Positions 6,001-11,166 of a stretch of DNA of 23,705 bases are shown one piece after another. Each line of letters starts with the position of its first letter. The first letter of the stretch is position 1. Source of the DNA: a virus; IMG/VR virus record IMGVR_UViG_3300047392_000149, positions 1 through 23,705 of that record. The stretch is one strand, 5' to 3'. A program made the translations under genes and the position numbers. The notes under the pieces were generated by a model. That model was not told the DNA's origin, made no database searches, and saw only the letters and a program-made list of their open reading frames with translations.

Positions 6001-6205
6001 TATGACAGACCCTAATAAACCTTGCTTTAGTGTTAGTTTTGTCGGGGTTAGGGATTGAAAAGCAAACCCGTTTTCCGGCAGCAAGGGCCTTGACTTTGAA
6101 TATAGCTCGGTCTATAACTCCCCAAGTGTCAAACGAATGTGCTGTCGAAACATTACGACGTTCGCCCTTAGAGACCTGCTTTGACCTTTTTCTCTTTTTA
6201 CCCAA
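5990..6205 (-). CDS. Small basic conserved phage protein
   Basis: A 71-residue basic protein beginning (M)GKKRKRSKQVSKGERRNV and ending around GKRVCFSIPNPDKTNTKARFIRV. I recall this combination (KGERRNV start, IPNP...N..FIRV end) from T4-like phages; its function is unknown, and nucleic-acid binding is plausible from charge only. The start is TTG at 6205, preceded by AAGGAAA, overlapping the end of the Myb/SANT-like gene by 8 bases. Confidence 0.75.
   Translation of the reverse strand: MGKKRKRSKQVSKGERRNVSTAHSFDTWGVIDRAIFKVKALAAGKRVCFSIPNPDKTNTKARFIRVCHNGR
6090..6118 (+). promoter_or_regulatory. Possible antisense promoter within the minus operon
   Basis: Plus strand TTGACT (6090-6095), 17-bp spacer, TATAAC (6113-6118), inside the 5990-6205 minus gene. 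Transcription would start near 6125 and run across the Myb/SANT-like gene in antisense. It could be a chance match. Confidence 0.35.
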
Positions 6206-6365
6206 AAGTCCATTTCCTTTTTCTTAAATATGATACCTGATTATGTATGGCCTTTTCTGTTCGGCCTGGTAGCAGTTCAAGAAGTTCCTTCATCGGCTTG
6301 AGCTTATAATACTTTTTCAAAACGTAACGCTCCTCGTCCGTCCAAGGTCTCTTCTTGTACTGCAT
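6198..6365 (-). CDS. Myb/SANT-like small DNA-binding protein, possibly leaderless
   Basis: A 55-residue protein, MQYKKRPWTDEERYVLKKYY..., then LLELLPGRTEKAIHNQVSYLRKR. The spacing W-T-x-E-E...L...Y...LPGRT..AI...V..L is that of a single Myb/SANT helix-turn-helix repeat, so DNA binding is likely. It is first in the minus operon. The promoter at 6372-6400 puts the transcription start on or within a base or two of the ATG at 6365, and no Shine-Dalgarno sequence precedes it. It may regulate the operon or adjacent transcription units; that is inference. Confidence 0.75.
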   Translation of the reverse strand: MQYKKRPWTDEERYVLKKYYKLKPMKELLELLPGRTEKAIHNQVSYLRKRKWTFG

Positions 6366-6371
6366 TCATGT

Positions 6372-6400
6372 AATATATGTGATTTTAGCTCGAAAGTCAA
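6372..6400 (-). promoter_or_regulatory. Sigma70-type promoter for the minus operon
   Basis: On the minus strand: TTGACT (6400-6395), 17-bp spacer, TATATT (6377-6372). Predicted start about 6365, which coincides with the ATG of the Myb/SANT-like gene. Confidence 0.85.
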
Positions 6401-6455
6401 GACATATTTTGGCCCAAACTAGGAAAGATTTGTTATGGGGTGCTTAATTTATTTC

Positions 6456-6484
6456 TTGACACAAAGGCTCAAAGTGTGTATAGT
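6456..6484 (+). promoter_or_regulatory. Sigma70-type promoter
   Basis: TTGACA (6456-6461), 17-bp spacer, TATAGT (6479-6484). Predicted start about 6491, one base before ATG 6492. Confidence 0.85.
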
Positions 6485-6491
6485 GCATAAC

Positions 6492-6632
6492 ATGACTGAG
6501 AAGAAATGTCAAAAGAAGTGCAAGCTAGACCAAGATAATTTGGTCTGCCTTGGATGTGGTAGAACCCTAATGGAGATTATAGATGCAGGAAACGCACACG
6601 CAAAAAATGGAAAGAAAAAGAAAGCAACGTGA
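6492..6632 (+). CDS. DUF1289-like small zinc-binding protein, possibly leaderless
   Basis: A 46-residue protein: MTEKKCQKKCKLDQDNLVCL then GCGRTLMEI and a lysine-rich tail. Cysteines in C-x3-C...C-x2-C with GC.RT..EI are the DUF1289 pattern, a small probable zinc site seen in many proteobacterial proteins of unknown role. I start it at ATG 6492; a longer frame from 6435 would cross the promoter at 6456-6484. No Shine-Dalgarno sequence is present and the predicted transcript start is adjacent to the ATG. Confidence 0.75.
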   Translation: MTEKKCQKKCKLDQDNLVCLGCGRTLMEIIDAGNAHAKNGKKKKAT

Positions 6633-6759
6633 TCTTTGGTATCGCTCGACAGGGCAAAAGCTCATTCTAGCTAATATCTCGAAGAATCATATGGACTACG
6701 GAATGAGCCCAGCTCAGCATCTACGTGCTAAGCAGGAACGCGCAGAAAATAATTCTTGA
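6583..6759 (+). CDS. Small basic protein, unknown function
   Basis: A 58-residue protein, MQETHTQKMERKRKQRDLWY..., ending AKQERAENNS. GGAG at 6572-6575 supports ATG 6583, which gives a 50-base overlap with the preceding gene; ATG 6607 is an alternative with a 26-base overlap but no ribosome binding site. Highly charged and helical. Its TGA overlaps the -35 element of the tmRNA promoter. No function is assigned. Confidence 0.6.
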   Translation: MQETHTQKMERKRKQRDLWYRSTGQKLILANISKNHMDYGMSPAQHLRAKQERAENNS

Positions 6760-6784
6760 CTTTTGGTGTAACTTTTGTTATATC
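6756..6784 (+). promoter_or_regulatory. Sigma70-type promoter for the tmRNA gene
   Basis: TTGACT (6756-6761), 17-bp spacer, TATATC (6779-6784). Predicted start about 6790, just ahead of the acceptor piece of the permuted tmRNA. Confidence 0.75.
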
Positions 6785-6853
6785 AGATACATAGTCGCTG
6801 ACAGCCGACAATAAAAGCGGACAAGACCGGAGTTCGATTCTCCGCGGCTCCAC

Positions 6854-6906
6854 CATGAATACTGTTCCGATAGAGGGTTCAGTTGCCGAAAAGAGCAGTA
6901 TTCATG
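6854..6906 (+). repeat. Hairpin of the tmRNA intervening segment
   Basis: CATGAATACTG (6854-6864) is the reverse complement of CAGTATTCATG (6896-6906), 11 bp, with a 31-base loop. It stacks next to the acceptor helix (6845-6851 with 6909-6915) and would hold the two pieces together in the precursor. Confidence 0.9.
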
Positions 6907-6984
6907 ACGGGGCCGACCTGGGTTCGATTGACGTGTAATAGGAACGCCGAGACTATTGACTGGCAAAGTGCCACTAAACTAAAT

Positions 6985-7029
6985 GCTAACGATAACGATA
7001 GCTTTGCAGATATCCGCCTAGCGGCATAA
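6985..7029 (+). other. tmRNA proteolysis-tag reading frame
   Basis: GCT AAC GAT AAC GAT AGC TTT then GCA GAT ATC CGC CTA GCG GCA TAA encodes ANDNDSFADIRLAA. It starts with the ANDN typical of alphaproteobacterial tags and ends LAA, the signal read by ClpXP-type proteases. It has no ribosome binding site of its own because ribosomes resume here from a stalled message. Confidence 0.93.
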
Positions 7030-7042
7030 TCTACACGGGTAC

Positions 7043-7074
7043 GGCTCCACCTTGGAACAGAACGGGCCATTTTT
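7043..7074 (+). terminator. Possible weak terminator after the tmRNA
   Basis: GGCTC (7043-7047) can pair with GGGCC (7064-7068), one G-T pair, followed by ATTTTT. The long loop makes it weak; it may instead be read through into the next genes. Confidence 0.35.
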
Positions 7075-7088
7075 CATAGGGAGATAAA

Positions 7089-7250
7089 ATGAGTAATCCA
7101 TGGACTATACCTTTCGACGGCATCACGCATGTTTGTTGGAAAGATAAAGAAGGTACTCCACAGCACAGGAAGATGACATTCGCGGAAGAAAGCGCTTATT
7201 TCAAATCTAGTGACAAGGAGAAATACCTCAATGAACTACTCCGTATCTGA
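7089..7250 (+). CDS. Small protein, unknown function
   Basis: A 53-residue protein, MSNPWTIPFDGITHVCWKD..., with AGGGAG at 7078-7083 as ribosome binding site. It ends KEKYLNELLRI and overlaps the next gene by 20 bases. No promoter is visible between it and the tmRNA, so it may be co-transcribed with the tmRNA precursor. No function is assigned. Confidence 0.7.
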   Translation: MSNPWTIPFDGITHVCWKDKEGTPQHRKMTFAEESAYFKSSDKEKYLNELLRI

Positions 7251-7518
7251 GGAAGTACCCCTAGCTTGGGATCATATCATCAATACCTTTATAACTATGG
7301 TAGAAAATGATGTTAACTTTAATAATGGGGTAGCAATTGAAGATGTTCAATGTTCAGTACGACACGGAACTTTAGCTATTATGTATAGAGGTGGAAGCAA
7401 GATAACAGATGCTTTCTCTATGTTTGCTAAAGAAATGTCTGCTAATACTTGTTCAGGATGTTCAATGCCCTCTACTAGGCGTATATTTGGATCTCCTAAA
7501 TGTGATGACTGCTACTAG
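7231..7518 (+). CDS. Small zinc-finger-like protein, unknown function
   Basis: A 95-residue protein, MNYSVSEEVPLAWDHII..., with a C-terminal CSGC ... CDDC pair of CxxC motifs that probably binds zinc. AAGGAG at 7215-7220 sets the start at 7231. The TAG stop is the first triplet of the following terminator stem. No family recognised. Confidence 0.75.
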   Translation: MNYSVSEEVPLAWDHIINTFITMVENDVNFNNGVAIEDVQCSVRHGTLAIMYRGGSKITDAFSMFAKEMSANTCSGCSMPSTRRIFGSPKCDDCY

Positions 7519-7540
7519 GGGGCTTAACGGCCCCCTATTT
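7516..7540 (+). terminator. Terminator-like hairpin overlapping a stop codon
   Basis: TAGGGGGC (7516-7523) pairs with GCCCCCTA (7530-7537) around a six-base loop, followed by TTTGCATTTGT. The T-run is poor but the stem is strong. Confidence 0.7.
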
Positions 7541-7581
7541 GCATTTGTCTGGCTGATTCGTAAGAATCACAGAGCAGAAAT

Positions 7582-7983
7582 ATGCTATTCTTCGCATTAA
7601 GGATGCTAGGATTCGGTAAAAAGTTACTAGAACTAGCCATTAAACATTGGAAGATAGTACTTCCGGTAGTTATAATTATAGTAGAGTTCTTTGTAGTATC
7701 CAATGTTTACTATAACAAAGGAGTTACAGAAGAACGCACTAAGTGGGAAAAGAGAATTCAAATAGAGGGTGAGAAAAACAAAAAGCTCACAGACTCTATC
7801 GCTTCCCAAGCAGTTAACTACGGTGAACTTGCTAGAAAGCAAGATCAGGCTAGAGTACAAAAAGAAGTTATTCATGAAAATAGTATCAGAACTATTATTC
7901 AAGAAAAGCCTGTATACAAAGAGTGTAAAACAGATGCAGATGTTCTAAAAGAACTTAATGCAATCAGAGGGTTAGGACAATGA
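7582..7983 (+). CDS. i-spanin (Rz-like inner-membrane spanin subunit)
   Basis: A 133-residue protein with one N-terminal membrane helix (about residues 24-43, IVLPVVIIIVEFFVVSNVYY), a long charged coiled-coil (about 46-105) and a C-terminal KPVYKECKTDADVLKELNAIRG, matching the layout of Rz-type spanins. It would sit in the inner membrane and, with the o-spanin, fuse inner and outer membranes at the end of lysis. Its stop overlaps the o-spanin start (ATGA). ATG 7582 has only a weak ribosome binding site; ATG 7603 is possible but its AAGG is too close. Confidence 0.85.
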   Translation: MLFFALRMLGFGKKLLELAIKHWKIVLPVVIIIVEFFVVSNVYYNKGVTEERTKWEKRIQIEGEKNKKLTDSIASQAVNYGELARKQDQARVQKEVIHENSIRTIIQEKPVYKECKTDADVLKELNAIRGLGQ

Positions 7984-8264
7984 AAAAACTAATATTAGCT
8001 TTGGCGCTTCTTACTACCGCTTGTGCAAGTAAGGAGACAGGACTAGCCCCAGCCGTGCAAATCCCTCCTCTTCCAGGAAATCTCGCACAAAAAGCAGAAC
8101 CTCTACCGCCTATTACAGACCCAACTATGGGTGGACTTGTACAGGCTAATGTAGATACTAGTAAAAGATATAATGCAGTATCTTTTCAATTGAACAAGGT
8201 CATAGACCTATACATTTGCGTAAAAGATGCTGTAAACAACAAAAAGGAACTAAAATGTCAGTAG
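7980..8264 (+). CDS. o-spanin (Rz1-like outer-membrane lipoprotein)
   Basis: A 94-residue protein with a signal peptide ending LTTAC (lipid on Cys15), a proline-rich segment (IPPLPGNLAQKAEPLPPI) and a C-terminal RYNAVSFQLNKVIDLYICV, typical of Rz1-type subunits. It is predicted to be an outer-membrane lipoprotein that binds the i-spanin coiled coil across the periplasm. It overlaps the i-spanin gene by four bases and the next gene by ten. Confidence 0.88.
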   Translation: MKKLILALALLTTACASKETGLAPAVQIPPLPGNLAQKAEPLPPITDPTMGGLVQANVDTSKRYNAVSFQLNKVIDLYICVKDAVNNKKELKCQ

Positions 8265-8572
8265 AAACTACACTACAGGAACGTGGCGCTCGCTATGGTT
8301 CCTTTGAAGAACACGCCACTATTGCTCAGGCTATTCAGGATGCGTTTCGTATCTATCCTGAGAAGTGGGAAACACTTCCTCCAGTAATTAAGCAAGGCTT
8401 CACTACTCTAGCTGATAAGATTGCTCGCACTCTTAATGGTGATGAGTATTACGATGATAACTATCACGACATTGGTGGATATGCAAAACTAATGGAAGAC
8501 TGGGTTCGTAAACAGAATGCCCCACTAGAACTACACGTTCCAGAACATAGCGTTGTTGGTGCAACTGTTTAA
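8255..8572 (+). CDS. Conserved phage protein (DUF6378-like)
   Basis: A 105-residue protein with LQERGARYGSFEEHATIAQ near the N-terminus, ADKIARTLNGDEYYDDNYHD and GGYAKLMEDW, which I recognise as a widespread phage/prophage family (I believe DUF6378) of unknown role. AAGGA at 8244-8248 fixes the start at 8255. It overlaps the o-spanin end by ten bases. Confidence 0.8.
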   Translation: MSVETTLQERGARYGSFEEHATIAQAIQDAFRIYPEKWETLPPVIKQGFTTLADKIARTLNGDEYYDDNYHDIGGYAKLMEDWVRKQNAPLELHVPEHSVVGATV

Positions 8573-8579
8573 ATAAGCC

Positions 8580-8608
8580 TTGACTTCGCTTGTTAGTTTT
8601 GCTATATT
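8580..8608 (+). promoter_or_regulatory. Sigma70-type promoter
   Basis: TTGACT (8580-8585), 17-bp spacer, TATATT (8603-8608); predicted start about 8615, ahead of the gene at 8628 with AAAGGA as ribosome binding site. Confidence 0.85.
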
Positions 8609-8627
8609 AATTATAGAAAGGATTAGT

Positions 8628-9218
8628 ATGAATTTATTCTATCTAGATGATGACCTAGATAAATGTGCCGAGTATCATATCGACAAGCATGTCGGTAAGA
8701 TGCAGCTAGAGGCAGCACAGCTTATGACTACCACATTGTGGGTAGATAAGTATCTAGGCTTTATTCCACGTAAACTAACAAGCGAAGAATTAGGAGTTAT
8801 TAATGATGTTAAGCGCAATGAACCGGCTATTGACCAGCGTGTATTCACTCGATATTTGCCAACTCACATTAATCACCCAAGTGCTATCTGGGCACGTAGT
8901 AGCCTAGAGCATCACTACTGGATTATTAACTACATCAATGCTCTTAATGAGGAGACGATGTGGCGTGGTAATAAATCTCATGCCTCTTGTGCAGAGGCCA
9001 ATCGTATGCCAGAACCTACTAGATTGCCCAATGTAGGGTGGTCTACACCAACCCTTGCTATGCCGGACCAACTTAAGAGTGACGATGCCGTCGCTTCTTA
9101 TCGCAAGTTCTATATGCTAGACAAGGGTCCATTCGCTTCGTGGAAGCGTCGCGGTAAGCCAGACTGGTGGGACGATGATATGGTAGCTGCACAAGCTGGC
9201 AGAATCTCAGGGCGATAA
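8628..9218 (+). CDS. Conserved phage protein of unknown function
   Basis: A 196-residue protein beginning MNLFYLDDDLDKCAEYHIDK and continuing HVGKMQLEAAQLM. Later come NHPSAIWARSSLEHHYWI, a histidine at NKSHASC, PDQLKSDDAVASYRKFY and SWKRRGKPDWW. This layout belongs to a phage family I have seen in many myoviruses. The conserved D, C, H, D, K, H residues near the start look like an active or metal site, but no activity is known to me. The start at 8628 is set by AAAGGA and by the promoter, which overlaps the longer frame from 8580. Confidence 0.85.
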   Translation: MNLFYLDDDLDKCAEYHIDKHVGKMQLEAAQLMTTTLWVDKYLGFIPRKLTSEELGVINDVKRNEPAIDQRVFTRYLPTHINHPSAIWARSSLEHHYWIINYINALNEETMWRGNKSHASCAEANRMPEPTRLPNVGWSTPTLAMPDQLKSDDAVASYRKFYMLDKGPFASWKRRGKPDWWDDDMVAAQAGRISGR

Positions 9219-9340
9219 TGGACTTAGTTTTATCAATAATCTTCTTTTTGGTTTTGATAGCTATATTGTCACAAATACCTTGGCAAATATGGTTAATTAC
9301 CATTTTGATACTAATTATAAAAGGAAATAGTACTAAATGA
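9218..9340 (+). CDS. Tiny hydrophobic membrane protein
   Basis: A 40-residue protein, MDLVLSIIFFLVLIAILSQI..., almost entirely hydrophobic with two short segments separated by PWQIW and a polar end KGNSTK. It starts on the last base of the preceding TAA and its TGA overlaps the next ATG. The tight coupling on both sides supports it as real. Function unknown. Confidence 0.6.
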   Translation: MDLVLSIIFFLVLIAILSQIPWQIWLITILILIIKGNSTK

Positions 9341-9570
9341 GTGAATCAGACGACTACAAACGCGGATGGCAGCGTGGATGGAACGACGGGTTTAATGCCG
9401 GTAAAAACCATTTGCAAATGCCCGTATACCCAGTTCGTGGACCGATCCCAACTTGGCAGCCAATTAACCAGGTTTTAACTACGTGTTCTAAGTGTAGTAA
9501 AGTTTGGACGGGCGCAGTCGGGTATTATTGTCCACAATCTGACTGCCCAATTCAACCCAAAGCCACATGA
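9337..9570 (+). CDS. Small protein with zinc-ribbon-like C-terminus
   Basis: A 77-residue protein. The N-terminal YKRGWQRGWNDGFNAGKNH has the regular aromatic-glycine spacing seen in short phage proteins. The C-terminal half has CSKC, a 14-residue gap, then CPQSDC, a probable zinc site. AAGGAAA at about 9321-9327 supports the start, which overlaps the previous TGA (ATGA). Function unknown. Confidence 0.75.
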   Translation: MSESDDYKRGWQRGWNDGFNAGKNHLQMPVYPVRGPIPTWQPINQVLTTCSKCSKVWTGAVGYYCPQSDCPIQPKAT

Positions 9571-9580
9571 GGAACACTTA

Positions 9581-10255
9581 ATGAGTGAAGTAAATTTAAT
9601 AGGGCTTACTAAGCCCAGTGCATATACAGACTGTAGCACAGCCGAAGAACTAGTAGCTTGGGCGGCTAGAGTATCTAACCCCTCGAATCAGAACAATGCG
9701 GCGACAGCTAATAAGCTAGTTCAGTATCTAATCAAGAACAAGCATTGGTCGCCTCTGGAGATGGTCCATGTCTCAATGGAAATTAAAACGACTCGCGACA
9801 TTGCTCGCCAAATACTCCGACACAGAAGCTTCTCCTTCCAAGAATATAGCCAACGTTATGCTGATCCAACAAGAGATCTTGGATTTGTTAGAAGGGAAGC
9901 TCGCCTACAGGATCGGAAAAATCGGCAGAACTCCGTCGAAGTGGAAGACAAGAAGCTCTCAGAAGAGTGGAATGTAGTTCAAGCTCAACTAATCAATACC
10001 GCTAAGGAGGCCTATAACTGGGCTGTCAAAAATGGTATTGCTAAAGAACAGGCTCGCGCAGTTCTCCCTGAAGGAAATACCGAATCAGTCATGATTGTGA
10101 CCGGTACACTTCGTTCATGGGTTCATTACTGCCAGCTTCGTATGGATAAAGCAACACAAAAAGAACACCGCATAGTTGCAGAACAATGCTGGGATATCAT
10201 TAAGCAACATTTCCCAAATGTTGCAGAGGCCTGTGAAAGCCTTGGAGAAATTTAA
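9581..10255 (+). CDS. thyX: Flavin-dependent thymidylate synthase ThyX
   Basis: A 224-residue protein with the ThyX signature RHRSFSFQEYSQRY (residues 80-93) and the C-terminal helix QLRMDKATQKEHR that contributes to the active site. ThyX methylates dUMP to dTMP using methylenetetrahydrofolate, FAD and NADPH. Together with dUTPase (5397-5807) and the deaminase-like protein (1760-2080) it supplies dTTP for phage DNA. GAGGAA upstream is the ribosome binding site. Length and motifs are normal. The AbrB-like gene follows two bases after the stop. Confidence 0.97.
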   Translation: MSEVNLIGLTKPSAYTDCSTAEELVAWAARVSNPSNQNNAATANKLVQYLIKNKHWSPLEMVHVSMEIKTTRDIARQILRHRSFSFQEYSQRYADPTRDLGFVRREARLQDRKNRQNSVEVEDKKLSEEWNVVQAQLINTAKEAYNWAVKNGIAKEQARAVLPEGNTESVMIVTGTLRSWVHYCQLRMDKATQKEHRIVAEQCWDIIKQHFPNVAEACESLGEI

Positions 10256-10256
10256 G

Positions 10257-10397
10257 ATGGAACTAGAGTACAATGAAGACCTCGATGAGCATTTCATCGT
10301 AATACCTGAGAGCATGCTCAGGAGACTAGATTGGGAAGAGGGCGATATGCTAGACTACGATCTAGAAGAGGAAGTGATTAGGATCTTCAAAATTTAA
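10257..10397 (+). CDS. AbrB/MazE-like small protein
   Basis: A 46-residue protein, MELEYNEDLDEHFIVIPESM..., with IP..ML..L.WEEGD.L.Y.LEEE, the pattern of a swapped-hairpin AbrB-type domain as in SpoVT/MazE antitoxins. Such domains dimerise and bind DNA. No toxin-like partner is adjacent, so an antitoxin role is not supported. Start 10257 follows GGAG at 10244-10247; a longer frame from 10176 lies in the ThyX gene. Confidence 0.7.
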   Translation: MELEYNEDLDEHFIVIPESMLRRLDWEEGDMLDYDLEEEVIRIFKI

Positions 10398-10398
10398 C

Positions 10399-10427
10399 TT
10401 GACATTCCAAGTCTTTCTTAGTATAAT
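10399..10427 (+). promoter_or_regulatory. Consensus sigma70 promoter
   Basis: TTGACA (10399-10404), 17 bp, TATAAT (10422-10427): a perfect match. It begins just after the preceding stop and drives the HTH gene at 10455, which has AAGGAG at 10442-10447. Confidence 0.93.
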
Positions 10428-10454
10428 AGCAACTCATTTTCAAGGAGATATAGT

Positions 10455-11165
10455 ATGGCAGCTCGTGGTAAAGTAAAGGCTAAAGAAGGTGAAAACCTTA
10501 CTGAAGCGCATATCAAGAGGGTTATTGAACTTCTAGAGGCTGAGAAGCCAATCTCTAAGAAGGATGCTTGTGAGATTCTTAATATCTCATATAACACTAC
10601 GCGTCTGTCCAAGATTATTGAACAGTACAAGCAAGACCAAGATGAGCAGCAGCGTCGTCGCGCTGCAAATCGTGGCAAAGCTGCAACTCCTTTCGAGGTT
10701 CAGGCCATTATTGAGGGCTACCTTGACGGAGACGCAATAGCAGATATTTCAAAGCGTATTTATCGTTCTACAGCCTTTGTAAAGGATGTTATTGAGTCAG
10801 TAGGCGTTCCCCAAAAAGTAGTTAGCGGGGATTACTGGCATGCGGGAATTATTCCCGAACAGTGTGCACGAGAAGAATTCGAGCGAGGTCAGATTGTTTG
10901 GCATGCTCGTAGGCATTGTATGGCCATCGTGTTAGAACGTAAACATGGCGTAAGTGATAAACATATCAGTAATTACTACCAAGTTTATGTTATTGAACCG
11001 ATTGAAGAAGTCTCTCCTTACTTTCCTCACTTAGAGGGGTATGGAGGCTACTACGACGGTGCCTATGCGTACGATCTAGGATCACTAGATCATCTTAAAC
11101 AATATGGAGTGGACGTATATCGTCCCTATAGGCCATACTTTAAAACATGGCTCGAAGGAAAATAA
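10455..11165 (+). CDS. Helix-turn-helix DNA-binding protein
   Basis: A 236-residue protein. The basic N-terminus (MAARGKVKAKEG) is followed by a helix-turn-helix (about 16-60: ITEs of the type KKDACEILNISYNTTRLSKII), a basic linker (QQRRRAANRGK) and a second resolvase-type helix-turn-helix (about 76-116: IEGYLDGDAIADISKRIYRSTAFVK). The C-terminal 110 residues are tyrosine-rich (YGGYYDGAYAYDL, VYRPYRPYF). I recall related proteins from T4-like phages. It is probably a regulator or DNA-binding factor under its own strong promoter; targets are unknown. Confidence 0.8.
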   Translation: MAARGKVKAKEGENLTEAHIKRVIELLEAEKPISKKDACEILNISYNTTRLSKIIEQYKQDQDEQQRRRAANRGKAATPFEVQAIIEGYLDGDAIADISKRIYRSTAFVKDVIESVGVPQKVVSGDYWHAGIIPEQCAREEFERGQIVWHARRHCMAIVLERKHGVSDKHISNYYQVYVIEPIEEVSPYFPHLEGYGGYYDGAYAYDLGSLDHLKQYGVDVYRPYRPYFKTWLEGK

Positions 11166-11166
11166 A

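Larger units (their letters stand above)
6790..7051 (+). ncRNA. ssrA: Circularly permuted (two-piece) tmRNA
   Basis: The 3' (acceptor) part comes first: T arm CGGAG-TTCGATT-CTCCG (6828-6844), acceptor strand CGGCTCC (6845-6851), discriminator A and an encoded CCA (6853-6855). The 5' (coding) part follows, starting GGGGCCG (6909-6915) and then a D-loop-like GGTTCGAT. GGGGCCG and CGGCTCC form a 7-bp acceptor helix with a G3-U70 pair, the alanyl-tRNA synthetase identity element. The coding part carries a tag frame at 6985-7029 (ANDNDSFADIRLAA, stop), a TGGCA/TGCCA hairpin (6961-6973), and CGTGTA (6932-6937) complementary to TACACG (7032-7037). Between the two parts an 11-bp hairpin would be removed by processing. 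This is the alphaproteobacterial gene order. tmRNA, with SmpB, frees stalled ribosomes and tags the product for proteolysis. The 5' and 3' ends are estimates. Confidence 0.93.

Noticed and set aside
6909-7051. A normal, non-permuted tmRNA ending in CGGCTCCACC at 7051
   Set aside because: No T arm lies before that end and the sequence continues TTGG rather than giving a full CCA; the proper T arm and CCA are upstream at 6828-6855.
6778-7070. Minus-strand open frames of 62-63 codons across the tmRNA region
   Set aside because: They are antisense to a structured RNA gene whose acceptor helix, T arm and tag frame explain the sequence.
7555-7568. GATTC-GTAA-GAATC inverted repeat before the i-spanin gene
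   Set aside because: Only five base pairs, no T-run and no promoter nearby; too small to support a call.
8811-8845. Promoter-like TTGACC-17-TATTTG inside the 8628-9218 gene
   Set aside because: Both hexamers are weak and no gene start follows.
10257-10397. Toxin-antitoxin pair based on the AbrB/MazE-like protein
   Set aside because: No toxin-like gene is next to it; ThyX is upstream and an independent promoter follows.
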